64,000 bases of DNA from Thermoactinomyces sp. DSM 45891 (GCF_900119485.1 NZ_FPJZ01000015.1:8461-72460); one strand, 5' to 3'; positions 1 through 8,581 are shown, numbered from the stretch's first letter. The notes: generated by a model not told the origin, from the letters alone. Numbers and translations are program-made.

Positions 1-587
1 CTCTTAAATCCCCAGCCTTGGTTATACCAACGAAATATCATTCTTACAACTATTTCCTCTTCTTCTAAAATCTGCAATTTGCCATCTATACGAACAAATC
101 CATACGGAATTCTTCCAATGTGCTCGCCTCTGCGAACTTTTGCTGCTAAAGCGGCGGATACTCCAGCCGATAATGTTCTACTATATTGAGCCGAAAAAAG
201 TGACCATAATTCAAATGCCATATCATTTTTACCAGCTTTATGCGAGTCATATCCTTCTTCTACAGAGATAATCCTAACGTTATGAGCAATAAATACCTCT
301 CTAATTTCAAGAGAATCTTTAAGATCCCGGGCCAAACGGCTAATCGATTTAAAAATCACCATGTCAATTTCTTTCTTCTTCGCTTGCTCTAAGATTTGCT
401 GAATCGCAGGACGCTCTAAGAAAAGAGTCCCGCTAATCCCATGGTCTTTATAAATACACTCCTCATTCCATTCAAAACCATGTCTCTCTAACCAGTTACG
501 GCAAATGTCAATCTGGTTTTCAACCGATGATATTTGCTCATCTTTATCTGTAGACACACGAATATACACAGCAATCTTCTTACTCAC
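1..587 (-). CDS. Large serine recombinase, N-terminal part (cut by window edge)
   Basis: The reverse strand reads openly from a GTG at 587 to the window edge, giving about 195 residues. The start SKKIAVYIRVSTD carries the resolvase-type catalytic Ser. Further on, the motifs DHGISGT, ISRLARD and GRIPYG are typical of the catalytic domain and the start of the recombinase domain of large serine integrases, which cut and rejoin DNA at att sites. The C-terminal DNA-binding part lies outside the window. The GTG overlaps the stop of the upstream small gene (584-775) in a GTGA arrangement, so the two are probably translationally coupled. The family is firm. Whether it belongs to a prophage, a transposon or a sporulation-excised element cannot be seen here. 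Confidence 0.9.
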   Translation of the reverse strand, partial: MSKKIAVYIRVSTDKDEQISSVENQIDICRNWLERHGFEWNEECIYKDHGISGTLFLERPAIQQILEQAKKKEIDMVIFKSISRLARDLKDSLEIREVFIAHNVRIISVEEGYDSHKAGKNDMAFELWSLFSAQYSRTLSAGVSAALAAKVRRGEHIGRIPYGFVRIDGKLQILEEEEIVVRMIFRWYNQGWGFK

Positions 588-775
588 TGTCTCTTGTCAC
601 CCTCTTTTGGGTCGTGTACTCCCTTCATCATAGATTCATATGTGGAGTTCACCCGTTGATTCGATTTATCTGGTGAAAAGGTGGGAGAAAAGGCTTCTTG
701 AAATGCTTGAAGAATATTTTTAGTACCATATGTTTCATTGCCTAACTTCAATCGAAACTTCTTCAAGTTCATCAC
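584..775 (-). CDS. Small protein coupled to the serine recombinase
   Basis: A 63-residue basic, hydrophilic protein without membrane segment or recognisable domain. Its TGA stop shares bases with the GTG start of the recombinase, which supports real co-translation. The start is either GTG at 775 or ATG at 772, with an AGGGG stretch just upstream and unusually close. Small genes placed before integrases may act as directionality or accessory factors, but that is inference from position only. Confidence 0.55.
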   Translation of the reverse strand: MMNLKKFRLKLGNETYGTKNILQAFQEAFSPTFSPDKSNQRVNSTYESMMKGVHDPKEGDKRQ

Positions 776-919
776 CCCTGTATTTCAAGTTATGCAGAAG
801 GTACAGGGATACAAGCCTATTTTTAGTAACAATGATTACATTTGTCAGATGACGGGTACCCTTTCGGTATGGTACATTTTACGTAAATACAGGCGATCAT
901 GATTATAGGGGTTGTAATA

Positions 920-1078
920 ATGGATAAGAATACAGGTTGGGGGATGCTTCTCCCTGGTTTTATACTATTAGGTTTGGGGATCGGAATGGCACTGGGGAAT
1001 ACAGGAGCGGGAGTTCTTATTGGAGTGGGTGTTGGTTTCATCTCTTCGGCCATTATCCAAGGCATGAGATCAAAATAA
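920..1078 (+). CDS. Small glycine-rich membrane protein, 52 aa
   Basis: ATG at 920 after TAGGGG opens a 52-residue protein beginning MDKNTGWGMLLPGF. It consists of two short glycine-rich hydrophobic stretches (about residues 8-26 and 29-47) separated by an NTG turn, ending in a basic tail. It looks like a two-helix membrane miniprotein. A bidirectional-looking terminator (1093-1135) follows directly, which fits a monocistronic gene. Function unknown. Confidence 0.5.
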   Translation: MDKNTGWGMLLPGFILLGLGIGMALGNTGAGVLIGVGVGFISSAIIQGMRSK

Positions 1079-1092
1079 GAGCATCAGTATAT

Positions 1093-1135
1093 AATAAAAG
1101 CCAAGCTTGAACGACGCTCACGCTTGGCTTTTATT
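1093..1135. terminator. Inverted repeat terminator, AAGCCAAGC/GCTTGGCTT
   Basis: The arms AATAAAAGCCAAGC and GCTTGGCTTTTATT enclose a 15-nt loop and are flanked by A and T runs on both sides. It can end the 52-aa gene on the plus strand and faces the uppP remnant on the minus strand. A sister terminator with the same stem sits at 2555-2595, after intact uppP. Confidence 0.75.
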
Positions 1136-1140
1136 AATAC

Positions 1141-1272
1141 CTATAAAAAGAAAAAGTAAATAATCGCTGCCAGCACAATTCGATAGATGGCAAAAGGCAC
1201 GAGCTTAATCTTATTAATCAACTTTAAGAAAAAGCGAATCGAAATTAAAGCGAAGATAAATGCACTAATAAA
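1141..1272 (-). pseudogene. Fragment of a second uppP copy (3' end only)
   Basis: On the minus strand this stretch encodes ISAFIFALISIRFFLKLI followed by NKIKLVPFAIYRIVLAAI. This is almost the C-terminus of the intact UppP at 2630-3454, and the DNA is visibly similar over about 130 bases. Homology stops near 1272, and the rest of the gene is missing. The following bases (about 1280-1350) resemble 2335-2405 instead. It is therefore a decayed partial duplication, not a functional phosphatase. Confidence 0.8.
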
Positions 1273-1503
1273 GTTATTCAAGTATATACAATCAAGGTTT
1301 ATCTTCTTTTCCTGTGCAAAGATTGCAAACCCTCTCTCCATATCCACTCCTATATCCCATTTTTGCCAATCCCGTATCTTTTTTCTCCAGATTATAGTGT
1401 GAGAACCGTATGACAGGTAAATCTTCCCACGTACAACTTGTTTTAAAGATTATGATTCTACCTATGACTTAATTTTATTTATATACTACTATATAAATAA
1501 AAT

Positions 1504-1566
1504 TACAGACTGTAGACAAAACCCTTCTGAAAAACACCATCAGAAGGGTTTTGTCTACAGTCTGTA
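1504..1566. repeat. Perfect 27-bp inverted repeat (long hairpin)
   Basis: Arms 1504-1530 and 1540-1566 are perfect reverse complements around a 9-nt loop, with core TGTAGACAAAACCCTTCTGA. No T-run follows closely, and the stem is longer than a usual intrinsic terminator. It lies in an AT-rich gap between the uppP fragment and the secreted protein gene. It could be a strong bidirectional terminator or the footprint of a mobile element. Confidence 0.8.
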
Positions 1567-1688
1567 TTATTGTTTTGCGTTTCTACCTACTCCATAGAAA
1601 ATATTTTTGTATAATTTATACTTAATAGTAGAATTTTAATAAAAAACATAATATAATTATTCTATATATTATATAGGAGGATTAATCT

Positions 1689-2084
1689 ATGATAAAGAAA
1701 ATATTTTCTACAATAATGTTTAGTGTTTTTTGTTTGTTATTAGTACCAGTCTCATCATTTGCATCTTCATCTAGTTTTAGCTATGAAGCTCCTGCGGGGG
1801 GGTATGATGGAACTAAAGCTTGTCAGACTAGTTATACAGACCTTGTCTTTTATATTACACACAAAAATGGTTTATCAACTAGAGCACATTTACAAAAACT
1901 ATCTGGTGGAAAATGGGTTACAATAAATACTACACTCATGCAGGGTCGTAAAAACTACAAATTGGTTGCTAAATATGCAGGATCAAGTCTATATCGAATT
2001 CTTGTCAAAGCTGATATTAATGGTGGAACAGCAATAGGAACTGTTAAATGCGTTGGGGAACGTTCTGCCGTCAGCGGACTATGA
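1689..2084 (+). CDS. Secreted protein of unknown function, 131 aa
   Basis: ATG at 1689 follows a strong AGGAGG (spacing about 7). The first 25 residues are a Sec signal peptide: basic MIKK, a hydrophobic core, and a likely cleavage after SSFA. The mature part of about 105 residues is rich in Ser, Gly, Tyr and Lys, probably beta-structured, with two Cys (in KACQTS and VKCVGE) that could form a disulfide. I do not recognise the family. It stands alone, with a remnant-rich gap on each side. Confidence 0.7.
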   Translation: MIKKIFSTIMFSVFCLLLVPVSSFASSSSFSYEAPAGGYDGTKACQTSYTDLVFYITHKNGLSTRAHLQKLSGGKWVTINTTLMQGRKNYKLVAKYAGSSLYRILVKADINGGTAIGTVKCVGERSAVSGL

Positions 2085-2629
2085 TGTTGAATGTCTAGAC
2101 AACTGTCTAACCTAGCAATACTTGATTTTCCAGTCGTACTGACTGTCCAATGTAAGTGGGCGGCCTTTTCGTTTTTTCCTATTACATATATCCATGACTA
2201 GTTGGTATCCAGTTGGCTTTTAAGAGTATTCATTGCTTAGCAAAACTCGATATATGCCTACACGAGTCCACTTTTATCAGCAACTATCATAAATCTACCT
2301 TTGTTTTTCCACTTCCTCTCTAGAAAGCTTCCATCCAAGTATGCACAATCAAAGTTTATCTTCTTTTCTTGTTGTAGAGATTACAAAAAACTCTACAAAT
2401 CCACACCATATACTTGTGTATTACTAGAATGGGAATCAGTTCGGAAAAGTAACTAAAGTAACTTTAGAGCAATCATCAGCGTGGGTCCGGCTCATTGCTT
2501 CAACGATTCCGCAAAGTGTAAAAGCAAAGAACATTACAACTCTGATGCAAGAGGAAAGCCAAGCTTGGAACTTACATTCGAGCTTGGCTTTTATTTATGA
2601 ACATAAAACAGTCTAAAACATTCCAACCT
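2085..2629. other. Gene-free stretch with decayed sequence
   Basis: No credible intact gene. Bases about 2335-2405 resemble about 1280-1350, so both flanks of the small-secreted-protein gene share old duplicated sequence. A plus-strand frame at about 2427-2612 reads without stop but has no start signal, and may be a coding relic. The stretch ends in the uppP terminator (2555-2595). Confidence 0.5.
2555..2595. terminator. Terminator downstream of uppP
   Basis: AAAGCCAAGCT at 2555-2565 pairs with AGCTTGGCTTT at 2581-2591, with T-rich sequence beyond. It uses the same stem as the terminator at 1093-1135, again placed beside an uppP 3' end. This supports the idea that the two regions are duplicates. 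Confidence 0.7.
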
Positions 2630-3454
2630 CTACAAACAGAAGAAGTAAATAATTGCTGCCAGCACAATACGATACATCCCAAAAGGAGCCAACTTAATCT
2701 TATTAATTAACTTTAAGAAAAAGCGTATCGAGATTAAGGCGAAGATAAAGGCACTAATAAACCCGACAATAAAAAACGGCAGGGCATCTATGGTAAAGGA
2801 ACTCCAGCCCTTAACGAGGGAAAGTGCACTCGCACCAAACATCACAGGAACCGCCATAATAAAAGTAAAGTCGGCAGCCGCGCGATGCCCTAGTCCCATC
2901 AGTACTCCTCCTGACATCGTTGATCCTGAGCGAGAGAAACCAGGCCATAACGCGATGCACTGAAATAATCCAATTCCAATTGCATGCTTGTATGTAATTT
3001 GATCTACTGTTTTCACTTTCGCTCTACTTGGACGAAACCAATCGGCAACTATCATCAGAAGTCCACCCGCTGCTAGACCAATTACGACTCTTTTAGCCGA
3101 AAATAAGTCATCAATATAATCTTTAAATAAGAAACCTAACACTGCTGCTGGCATCATTCCCACAATCACGTGCTTTAGATTGAGCTTCTGCCCCTGCTCT
3201 GCTACTGAAAGATCTTTCTTCAAGCCGAGCAAGTTCATAAATCTCTCTTTAAACACGATGACAACTGCTAAAATAGAGCCTAGCTGAATCACTACTTTAA
3301 ACGAGGTAGCCACTTCTTTAGAAAATAACTTATCTGAGTGAAGAAACATATCATCGACAAGAATCATGTGCCCTGTGGATGATACAGGTGCAAACTCCGT
3401 TAACCCTTCTACGATCCCTAGTACAAACGCTACAAAGATTTCCCACAAATTCAA
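2630..3454 (-). CDS. uppP: Undecaprenyl-diphosphatase UppP (BacA)
   Basis: This integral membrane enzyme removes one phosphate from undecaprenyl diphosphate to recycle the lipid carrier for wall synthesis, and it confers bacitracin tolerance when abundant. The signature motifs EGLTEFAPVSSTGH (N-terminal) and PGFSRSGST (middle) are intact, with about eight hydrophobic segments. I chose the TTG at 3454 (M-N-L-W-E-I-F), which follows AGAAAGG at short spacing. GTG at 3460, TTG at 3448 and a longer TTG at 3472 are alternatives. Its 3' end exists again as a fragment at 1141-1272. Confidence 0.95.
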   Translation of the reverse strand: MNLWEIFVAFVLGIVEGLTEFAPVSSTGHMILVDDMFLHSDKLFSKEVATSFKVVIQLGSILAVVIVFKERFMNLLGLKKDLSVAEQGQKLNLKHVIVGMMPAAVLGFLFKDYIDDLFSAKRVVIGLAAGGLLMIVADWFRPSRAKVKTVDQITYKHAIGIGLFQCIALWPGFSRSGSTMSGGVLMGLGHRAAADFTFIMAVPVMFGASALSLVKGWSSFTIDALPFFIVGFISAFIFALISIRFFLKLINKIKLAPFGMYRIVLAAIIYFFCL

Positions 3455-3665
3455 GCTCACCTTTCTAATCAAGAAATGATAGAATCATATACTCCCTATG
3501 TAAGACAACCAATAAGACTATATTGATACATATTCCACGCTATGTCACCTAAAAGTTGTGAAAGATAGGTGTCTCTACTCCAAAAGTTGCCTGAGAAAAT
3601 GTGGAAAAGAGATTCTTGTAGGATGTCTATTTCGATGCCAGGTTACAGAGTATGGGTTTGATCCA

Positions 3666-4721
3666 CTACTCCCTCACCTGTGCAAACGCTTTTCTTACAT
3701 CCTCTTCTGCTTTCTTTACAATTTGGATGCGCTCTTCTAAAAACTCATCAAAGGGAAAGCCACCTGTCCCGAATTTCACATTGGTATCTTGCTTACGAAT
3801 ATACCTCGTGACAAGCCCTTGATGTACGTATCGGTAAATTCTCATGTACTTGTATATTTCCATCAGAAGATTCAATTCTTCTCGATTGGTGCCATTCGTT
3901 TTATACTCTTTTATGAATTTTTCTCTTAAGGACGGTAATGCCTTTGCTTGCATGATTTTGAGCCTTTCGATCGGCTCCAGATACATCATCAATTCATCCG
4001 TAGTATCTAGATAACGGGCATCTGCACTTCCAACTCCAATATCCAAAAGAATGATATTAGCCAGATGAACCCCACTCGGAGCATTTAACATCTTCCCTTG
4101 TATTTCAATAGGGAAAAAATACTCCCGAAAATACTTGATAAAGAATACCGGATCGACAGCTTGATGAACGTTTTTGTTCTCATCAATAAGCTTTTTCACA
4201 CAATCTCGGATCATCGTTAAACTTTTACCATAATCCACATGCTCGTTTGCTGTTTGTAGCTGGAGCAGATGATCGACAGCTGGCATGAGTGCTTCATCAG
4301 AACGTTGATGTTGGCGAATAAATCCGATCTCACTCTCATGGCCCGTAAAGGTCCGCATCGCTTCTTCTGAATTATGAGTCGCATACGAACAGTAGGTATC
4401 CCTTGGCACCACTCCTGTTGTAGGCGATAACAAACAGAGTGAATCATAGATAGGACTTAGTTTTTCCATCGGAATCCCAGCACGTAAACAGCTAACTAAA
4501 TATATTCCTAAATCCCCCATACTTCGAATCCGAACCTCAAATGGGGAGTAAAAAGCAACTGTTTGAATGGTGTAGAAGTCGGGAAGGAAGTGATTCCCTT
4601 TCGCTACCTGTTCGAAATCGTCATTCATATTATGCTTCGGTAACATCTCCACTACATAATGACTAAACTCCCCTAAAGGGAACAGAGGATCTATTTCAAT
4701 CGATAAATTCGCTCCACTCAT
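3666..4721 (-). CDS. PrnB-like protein (indoleamine/tryptophan-dioxygenase fold)
   Basis: A 351-residue protein with long-range resemblance to PrnB, the haem enzyme that rearranges 7-chlorotryptophan in pyrrolnitrin synthesis and belongs to the IDO/TDO superfamily. Matching blocks include MGDLGIYLVSCLRAG near the N-terminus, a TFTGHESEIGF block, DPVFFIKYFREYFFPIEI, the central APSGVHLANIILLD and a C-terminal VKFGTGGFPFDEFL. The start is ATG 4721, preceded by AAGGAGG with 8-nt spacing. A longer frame exists upstream but runs into gerE-like remnant sequence. No halogenase or other prn gene lies nearby, so the substrate is unknown. The family call rests on recalled PrnB sequence. Confidence 0.7.
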   Translation of the reverse strand: MSGANLSIEIDPLFPLGEFSHYVVEMLPKHNMNDDFEQVAKGNHFLPDFYTIQTVAFYSPFEVRIRSMGDLGIYLVSCLRAGIPMEKLSPIYDSLCLLSPTTGVVPRDTYCSYATHNSEEAMRTFTGHESEIGFIRQHQRSDEALMPAVDHLLQLQTANEHVDYGKSLTMIRDCVKKLIDENKNVHQAVDPVFFIKYFREYFFPIEIQGKMLNAPSGVHLANIILLDIGVGSADARYLDTTDELMMYLEPIERLKIMQAKALPSLREKFIKEYKTNGTNREELNLLMEIYKYMRIYRYVHQGLVTRYIRKQDTNVKFGTGGFPFDEFLEERIQIVKKAEEDVRKAFAQVRE

Positions 4722-4774
4722 TGGGGCAACCTCCTTATATAACCTTTTACTACTAGATGTTATGTAAGAGAATC

Positions 4775-4954
4775 CTATTTTATGGCAACATTTCTGCAAT
4801 GGGTACACATGACGTTGGAGATGTGGTTGCGTACGGTTTTCTCACTGATGAAGAGCTGCCCAGCTATTTCTTTGGTAGTTTTATCTTGTACGAGCAGTTC
4901 GAAAACTTCCCTCTCCCGATTCGTCAACAAGGGTTTGCCTTTTTGATTAGTCAA
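4775..4954 (-). pseudogene. Truncated gerE-like LuxR-type regulator
   Basis: From a TTG at 4954 the minus strand encodes 59 residues beginning TNQKGKPLLTNREREVFELL, followed by an FISEKTVRNHISNVM helix. This is nearly identical to GerE of Bacillus, the late mother-cell sporulation regulator of 74 residues. After the recognition helix it degenerates into CTHCRNVAIK and stops, losing the last helix normally used for dimerisation. The remaining bases run into the PrnB-like promoter region. It is probably a broken second copy, since a functional gerE would be expected elsewhere in a spore former. Confidence 0.75.
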
Positions 4955-5192
4955 TTGGTTGCCACCCTTCCTTGTTCGAGCACTAACAACACGAGGGTCA
5001 GGGATTCAGTCAAAGTATAGTATGAACGAGCTTACGATTGAGTGAAGCACGGATGAAAAAATAGGCGGGTGATTCTGACTACCCTCAAATGCAAGCCATT
5101 TCATCTATGCATTGCCATCGTATGCAGAAGACTTGGGTGAAGTGAAAAGAGAATGTAAAAAACAAACCCAATCAAGAGTTTGCTTGTTCTAA

Positions 5193-6368
5193 TTAGAAGT
5201 AATCAATCATATAACTATGTGTTTCGGGTATGAAACTCTCAAGCACTTCAATCCCCTCAGTAGGGCCTTGAATCAATCCTAGCCTAAGCATCTCCTGTGG
5301 GCGTTTATATCCAAACAGAATCGCTGATAACGTGTTAATAGATAATCGAATACAGTCTGCTTCCTCGTCACATGAGTCTTTTACATGTATCCCTTTATCT
5401 CCCATCACAAATGTACGTTCATTCCACGGTGCGAAAGGGTCTGTAATCCGTAACTTCACTTCTTTCCCTTGTGCGTCATCCCACCGAAACGGACAGTAAG
5501 CCAGAAACTGCTCCACATCTACAATCCGAACCATCCCATATGGTTTTATCTCAGTAGGAACACAAGGATCTTTTAGTAAGTATAGGAGTGGATCTCTCGA
5601 ATGGGTATGAATCTCAATCTCCTTCACCATGGAATCATGTTGACAAATGAAGTTCCATAATCCTCTCCTAGCTTCCTCTGTTAATACCACTAATTCCTCC
5701 ACTACTAGCTTCCCATTTTCCATACCATAAAGGATGTATCCTTGTGGCATCTTCTTTTCATCATAATAGAGCGCAATCGTACCCTCATCATACACCTTAA
5801 GCCATTGGTCCGTATTCCGGACAAGCTTCCCTGAAAACTGCAGTGCATACTGATGATATACTTGTTCAATCTCCACAAAATGCTCTTCTTTCGTGAAACG
5901 TCGAATCGTTCCTTTAGCCGGAGCAAGTGGCTTAAGATCATGGTTCGTCAACTTAATCGTCAACAGATTACAGAGAAGCTCCCATCCATATCGACGGTAG
6001 AAATCTACTTGGAAAGGATGAAGGACCGAGACAGTCATCCCTTTTTCTTTCATTTCTTTCAGACTATGAATCAGCATATCCCGTACATAACCTTGGCGAC
6101 GGTATTCAGGATAAGTCGCTACCCCTGCAATTCCACCCATCTCTATTACTTGCTGGTGATATGTAATATGAAAGGAGATGAGATGTGCCTTCGCAACGAT
6201 TTCTTTCGTATGCTCATCTTGAATGGCATAGATAGAATGATATTTTCGGTACTGCTCCATTCTCTCTTCCATTTCGTCATCTGCAACTTTATATTGAAAG
6301 GCGTATTCTGCTACTTTTATAGCATCTCGATATCTAGCTTCGGTAACTTCAAACACTTTGTTTGACAT
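5193..6368 (-). CDS. Eis-like GNAT N-acetyltransferase, 391 aa
   Basis: The length and three-part layout match the Eis family: an N-terminal GNAT domain with the acetyl-CoA loop (YPEYRRQGYVRDML, about residues 86-99), a second GNAT-like domain, and a C-terminal sterol-carrier-like domain. Eis proteins acetylate amines of aminoglycosides or proteins in the cytosol. AGGAGG sits 6 nt before the ATG. The gene is transcribed alone, divergent from the CAT-like gene. The substrate cannot be deduced. Confidence 0.85.
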   Translation of the reverse strand: MSNKVFEVTEARYRDAIKVAEYAFQYKVADDEMEERMEQYRKYHSIYAIQDEHTKEIVAKAHLISFHITYHQQVIEMGGIAGVATYPEYRRQGYVRDMLIHSLKEMKEKGMTVSVLHPFQVDFYRRYGWELLCNLLTIKLTNHDLKPLAPAKGTIRRFTKEEHFVEIEQVYHQYALQFSGKLVRNTDQWLKVYDEGTIALYYDEKKMPQGYILYGMENGKLVVEELVVLTEEARRGLWNFICQHDSMVKEIEIHTHSRDPLLYLLKDPCVPTEIKPYGMVRIVDVEQFLAYCPFRWDDAQGKEVKLRITDPFAPWNERTFVMGDKGIHVKDSCDEEADCIRLSINTLSAILFGYKRPQEMLRLGLIQGPTEGIEVLESFIPETHSYMIDYF

Positions 6369-6540
6369 AGGAGCCTCCTGTGATATGTATATTATTTCAT
6401 TTCATTTTAATCATCATATCGCATTCTGTCTCTATACCCTTTTTCTAATAGAATGAATCCTATATACTAAAGATATTCTTTCAAATATACATTACAAAAA
6501 CATAAGACTTTACTTTCATACTAGAAAGGGCGATCTTCAC

Positions 6541-7200
6541 ATGAAAACCATTAATCGTGAAACTTGGAAACGCGCAAAGCATTTTGATTATTTCCGCAAA
6601 CTAGATATGCCACATTTCTGTACGACGGCAAATGTGGACATTACCCGTTTTCGGGTGTGGTGTAAGGAGAATCGATTTCCCTTCTTTTTAACCATCACGT
6701 ATTTAGCTAGTCGAGTAGCGAATGAAATTCCGGAGTTTCGTTATCGCATTCGTGGGGAGGAAGTTGTTGAACACGAAGTGGCGCACCCATCTTATACAAT
6801 CATGACCGATGAAGGGGTATACGACTATTTAACCGCCCCACATCATCCAGATCTAGCTACCTTCATTCAAGTAGCTCATGAGTTAACAGTGGAGGCCAAG
6901 AAACAAGTTCGTCTTGTAGATGGAGTCGATCGAGATGACGTACTATACTTCACCAGCATGCCTTGGGTCTCATTCACCAGTTTCATGCACCCGATTTCCT
7001 TATCCCCTGTTGATAGCATTCCACGAATCGCTTGGGGCAAATACTTTGAAGAAAATGGACTCGTCAAAATGCCTCTATCTGTCCACGCTCACCACTCTCT
7101 CATGGACGGCGAACATGTCGGGCGATACTACTTACTATTTCAAGAGTACTTAGATAACATGGACTCCTATGCTACGAAAAGCACCTATCTCAATAGCTAG
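6541..7200 (+). CDS. Chloramphenicol-acetyltransferase-like protein
   Basis: At 219 residues this has the size of type A chloramphenicol acetyltransferases and aligns along its length. It starts NRETWKRAKHFDYF and carries the C-terminal catalytic segment HAHHSLMDGEHVG, where the second His is the expected general base (HHxxxDG). The Pro/Phe-rich middle (FFLTITYLAS, PSYTIMTDE) also fits. Family members transfer acetyl from acetyl-CoA to a hydroxyl and act as trimers. Housekeeping homologues are often not resistance enzymes, so I do not assign cat. The ATG is preceded by GAAAGGG. Confidence 0.8.
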   Translation: MKTINRETWKRAKHFDYFRKLDMPHFCTTANVDITRFRVWCKENRFPFFLTITYLASRVANEIPEFRYRIRGEEVVEHEVAHPSYTIMTDEGVYDYLTAPHHPDLATFIQVAHELTVEAKKQVRLVDGVDRDDVLYFTSMPWVSFTSFMHPISLSPVDSIPRIAWGKYFEENGLVKMPLSVHAHHSLMDGEHVGRYYLLFQEYLDNMDSYATKSTYLNS

Positions 7201-7258
7201 TCGAGTAGCTTATAAAAAATGGAATGCAGTTTTGATAGAGGATAACGACTAACCGAAT

Positions 7259-7338
7259 AGACTAGGGACTATGTATCTGACCACGGCGATGTTTGTGGAG
7301 CTTAGTTGAGCTGTAAACAGATACATAGCCACAGTCTA
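7259..7338. repeat. Short copy of a palindromic dispersed repeat
   Basis: The outer arms TAGACT..GG.CTATGTATCTG (7259-7280) and CAGATACATAGCCACAGTCTA (7318-7338) are nearly complementary. The inner sequence GGCGATGTTTGTGGAGCTTAGTTGAGCTGTAAACAG resembles the ends of the longer element at 54666-54857. The two look like one repeat family with a long and an internally deleted form. It could also terminate transcription of the CAT-like gene. Confidence 0.65.
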
Positions 7339-7384
7339 TATCCAATATCTAGCTAATCAACATCTAGACCCTTTTATCAACTAG

Positions 7385-8581
7385 CTACAGCTCTATCTTC
7401 ATAATCTCCTCCGACGTAATCGACAACGACTCCAATCCATCCGCGGTCACCACATACGTGTTCTCAATCCCAATCACGCCTTGCTCCGGAAAAGTAAATT
7501 TCGGTTCGATGGCAATAACCATTCCCTCTTCCAATGGCTGACTAAATCCCTTCGCTAAAATCGGTAACTCATCTAACTCAATCCCCACTCCATGCCCTAG
7601 AAACTTAGCCTGATCCGCACCATAACCCATAAAATAGTTAGATAGTCCAGCATCCTTGGCCATCTCTAACGAAGTTGCATATAAATCTTGCCAAGCCACA
7701 CCCGGCTTACCCTGTTCTTCTACTCTTCGTAAAATCGAACGTGCTACCTCATACGCCTCAAGAATCGGCTCTGACAACTCTCCTATGACCGCTATACGAG
7801 TTTGATCCACCATATATCCCTCTACAATCATGCTCACATCAATCAAAATAGGCTCATTGGCCTTTATTTTACGAAAACTAGCTCCCTGTGGCGACGCCGT
7901 ACTTACTCCGAGCCCCCCTGCTGGCCCATCGAAATAAGTGGGGGTAGCGGCAGAGTTCCCCGAAGCAACCATACCTAGAGCTAGTTCCTGATTAAAACCT
8001 CTCATACGCCATAAATTGATATTTCCTTGTAAACGAAACTCATACTCAATCCGCGCAACTAACTCTAACTCCGACATACCTACCCGTAACCCAGAAGAGA
8101 CTTTCATTAATGTATCATCTACGATTCGTGCTGCCTGTTTAATTTGATCTAACTCATATGCAGACTTCACGCTACGAATATGCCGAAGCGCAAATGAGAC
8201 ATCCACCATCTCTGACTCGCTAAATAATTTTTGATAAAAATGAGCTGTTGCATACGGTAAAACATCCAGTTCGAAACCAATTTTATGTATCGCCCCATAT
8301 CGCTTCGTTAACACAGTCCCTAGCTCTCTCAATCTACCCAACGGCTGAACTTCTACATGTGCTTCAAACTCAGCCCGAGCAACACTCTTCTTCACATACA
8401 GAACAGGCTCCCCTTCCCTAGGTATATAAGAAAGAGCATTTTGCATCGTTCCCGTAAAATAATACAAATCCACATTTTGTACCAATAACACACCATCTAT
8501 TCCGTGCTCCTGAAGATAATTCTGCAAACGATGAATACGCTGTTCAATTTCTGACTTTGGTACAAGCGGAAGTGTGTGCAT
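7385..8581 (-). CDS. M24-family Xaa-Pro aminopeptidase-like protein
   Basis: A 398-residue cytosolic protein with an N-terminal creatinase-like domain (about 1-150) and a C-terminal pita-bread domain. All five metal ligands are visible: two Asp around ILIDVSMIVEGYMVDQTR, His in FLGHGVGIELDE, Glu in MVIAIEPKF and Glu in GVIGIENTYVV. Such enzymes remove N-terminal residues before proline. AAGGAGAATG precedes the ATG at 8581. It is transcribed alone. Confidence 0.88.
   Translation of the reverse strand: MHTLPLVPKSEIEQRIHRLQNYLQEHGIDGVLLVQNVDLYYFTGTMQNALSYIPREGEPVLYVKKSVARAEFEAHVEVQPLGRLRELGTVLTKRYGAIHKIGFELDVLPYATAHFYQKLFSESEMVDVSFALRHIRSVKSAYELDQIKQAARIVDDTLMKVSSGLRVGMSELELVARIEYEFRLQGNINLWRMRGFNQELALGMVASGNSAATPTYFDGPAGGLGVSTASPQGASFRKIKANEPILIDVSMIVEGYMVDQTRIAVIGELSEPILEAYEVARSILRRVEEQGKPGVAWQDLYATSLEMAKDAGLSNYFMGYGADQAKFLGHGVGIELDELPILAKGFSQPLEEGMVIAIEPKFTFPEQGVIGIENTYVVTADGLESLSITSEEIMKIEL

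Noticed and set aside
823..1065. 80-residue Pro-rich minus-strand frame
   Set aside because: It is the complement of the plus-strand small membrane gene at 920-1078, which has the better start and a terminator behind it.
2262..2330. Minus-strand peptide with RFMIVADKSG resembling the MIVAD part of UppP
   Set aside because: Too short and too weak to call a second uppP remnant; recorded only as part of the decayed stretch.
2427..2612. Plus-strand frame reading SSAWVRLIASTIPQSVKAKN
   Set aside because: No start codon with SD, and no family recognised; may be a relic but not supportable as a gene.
3558..3740. Cys-rich 60-residue plus-strand frame
   Set aside because: No SD before its GTG, and its second half lies inside the end of the PrnB-like gene.
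4757..5020. 87-residue plus-strand frame
   Set aside because: It is the complement of the gerE remnant, whose protein similarity is clear on the other strand.
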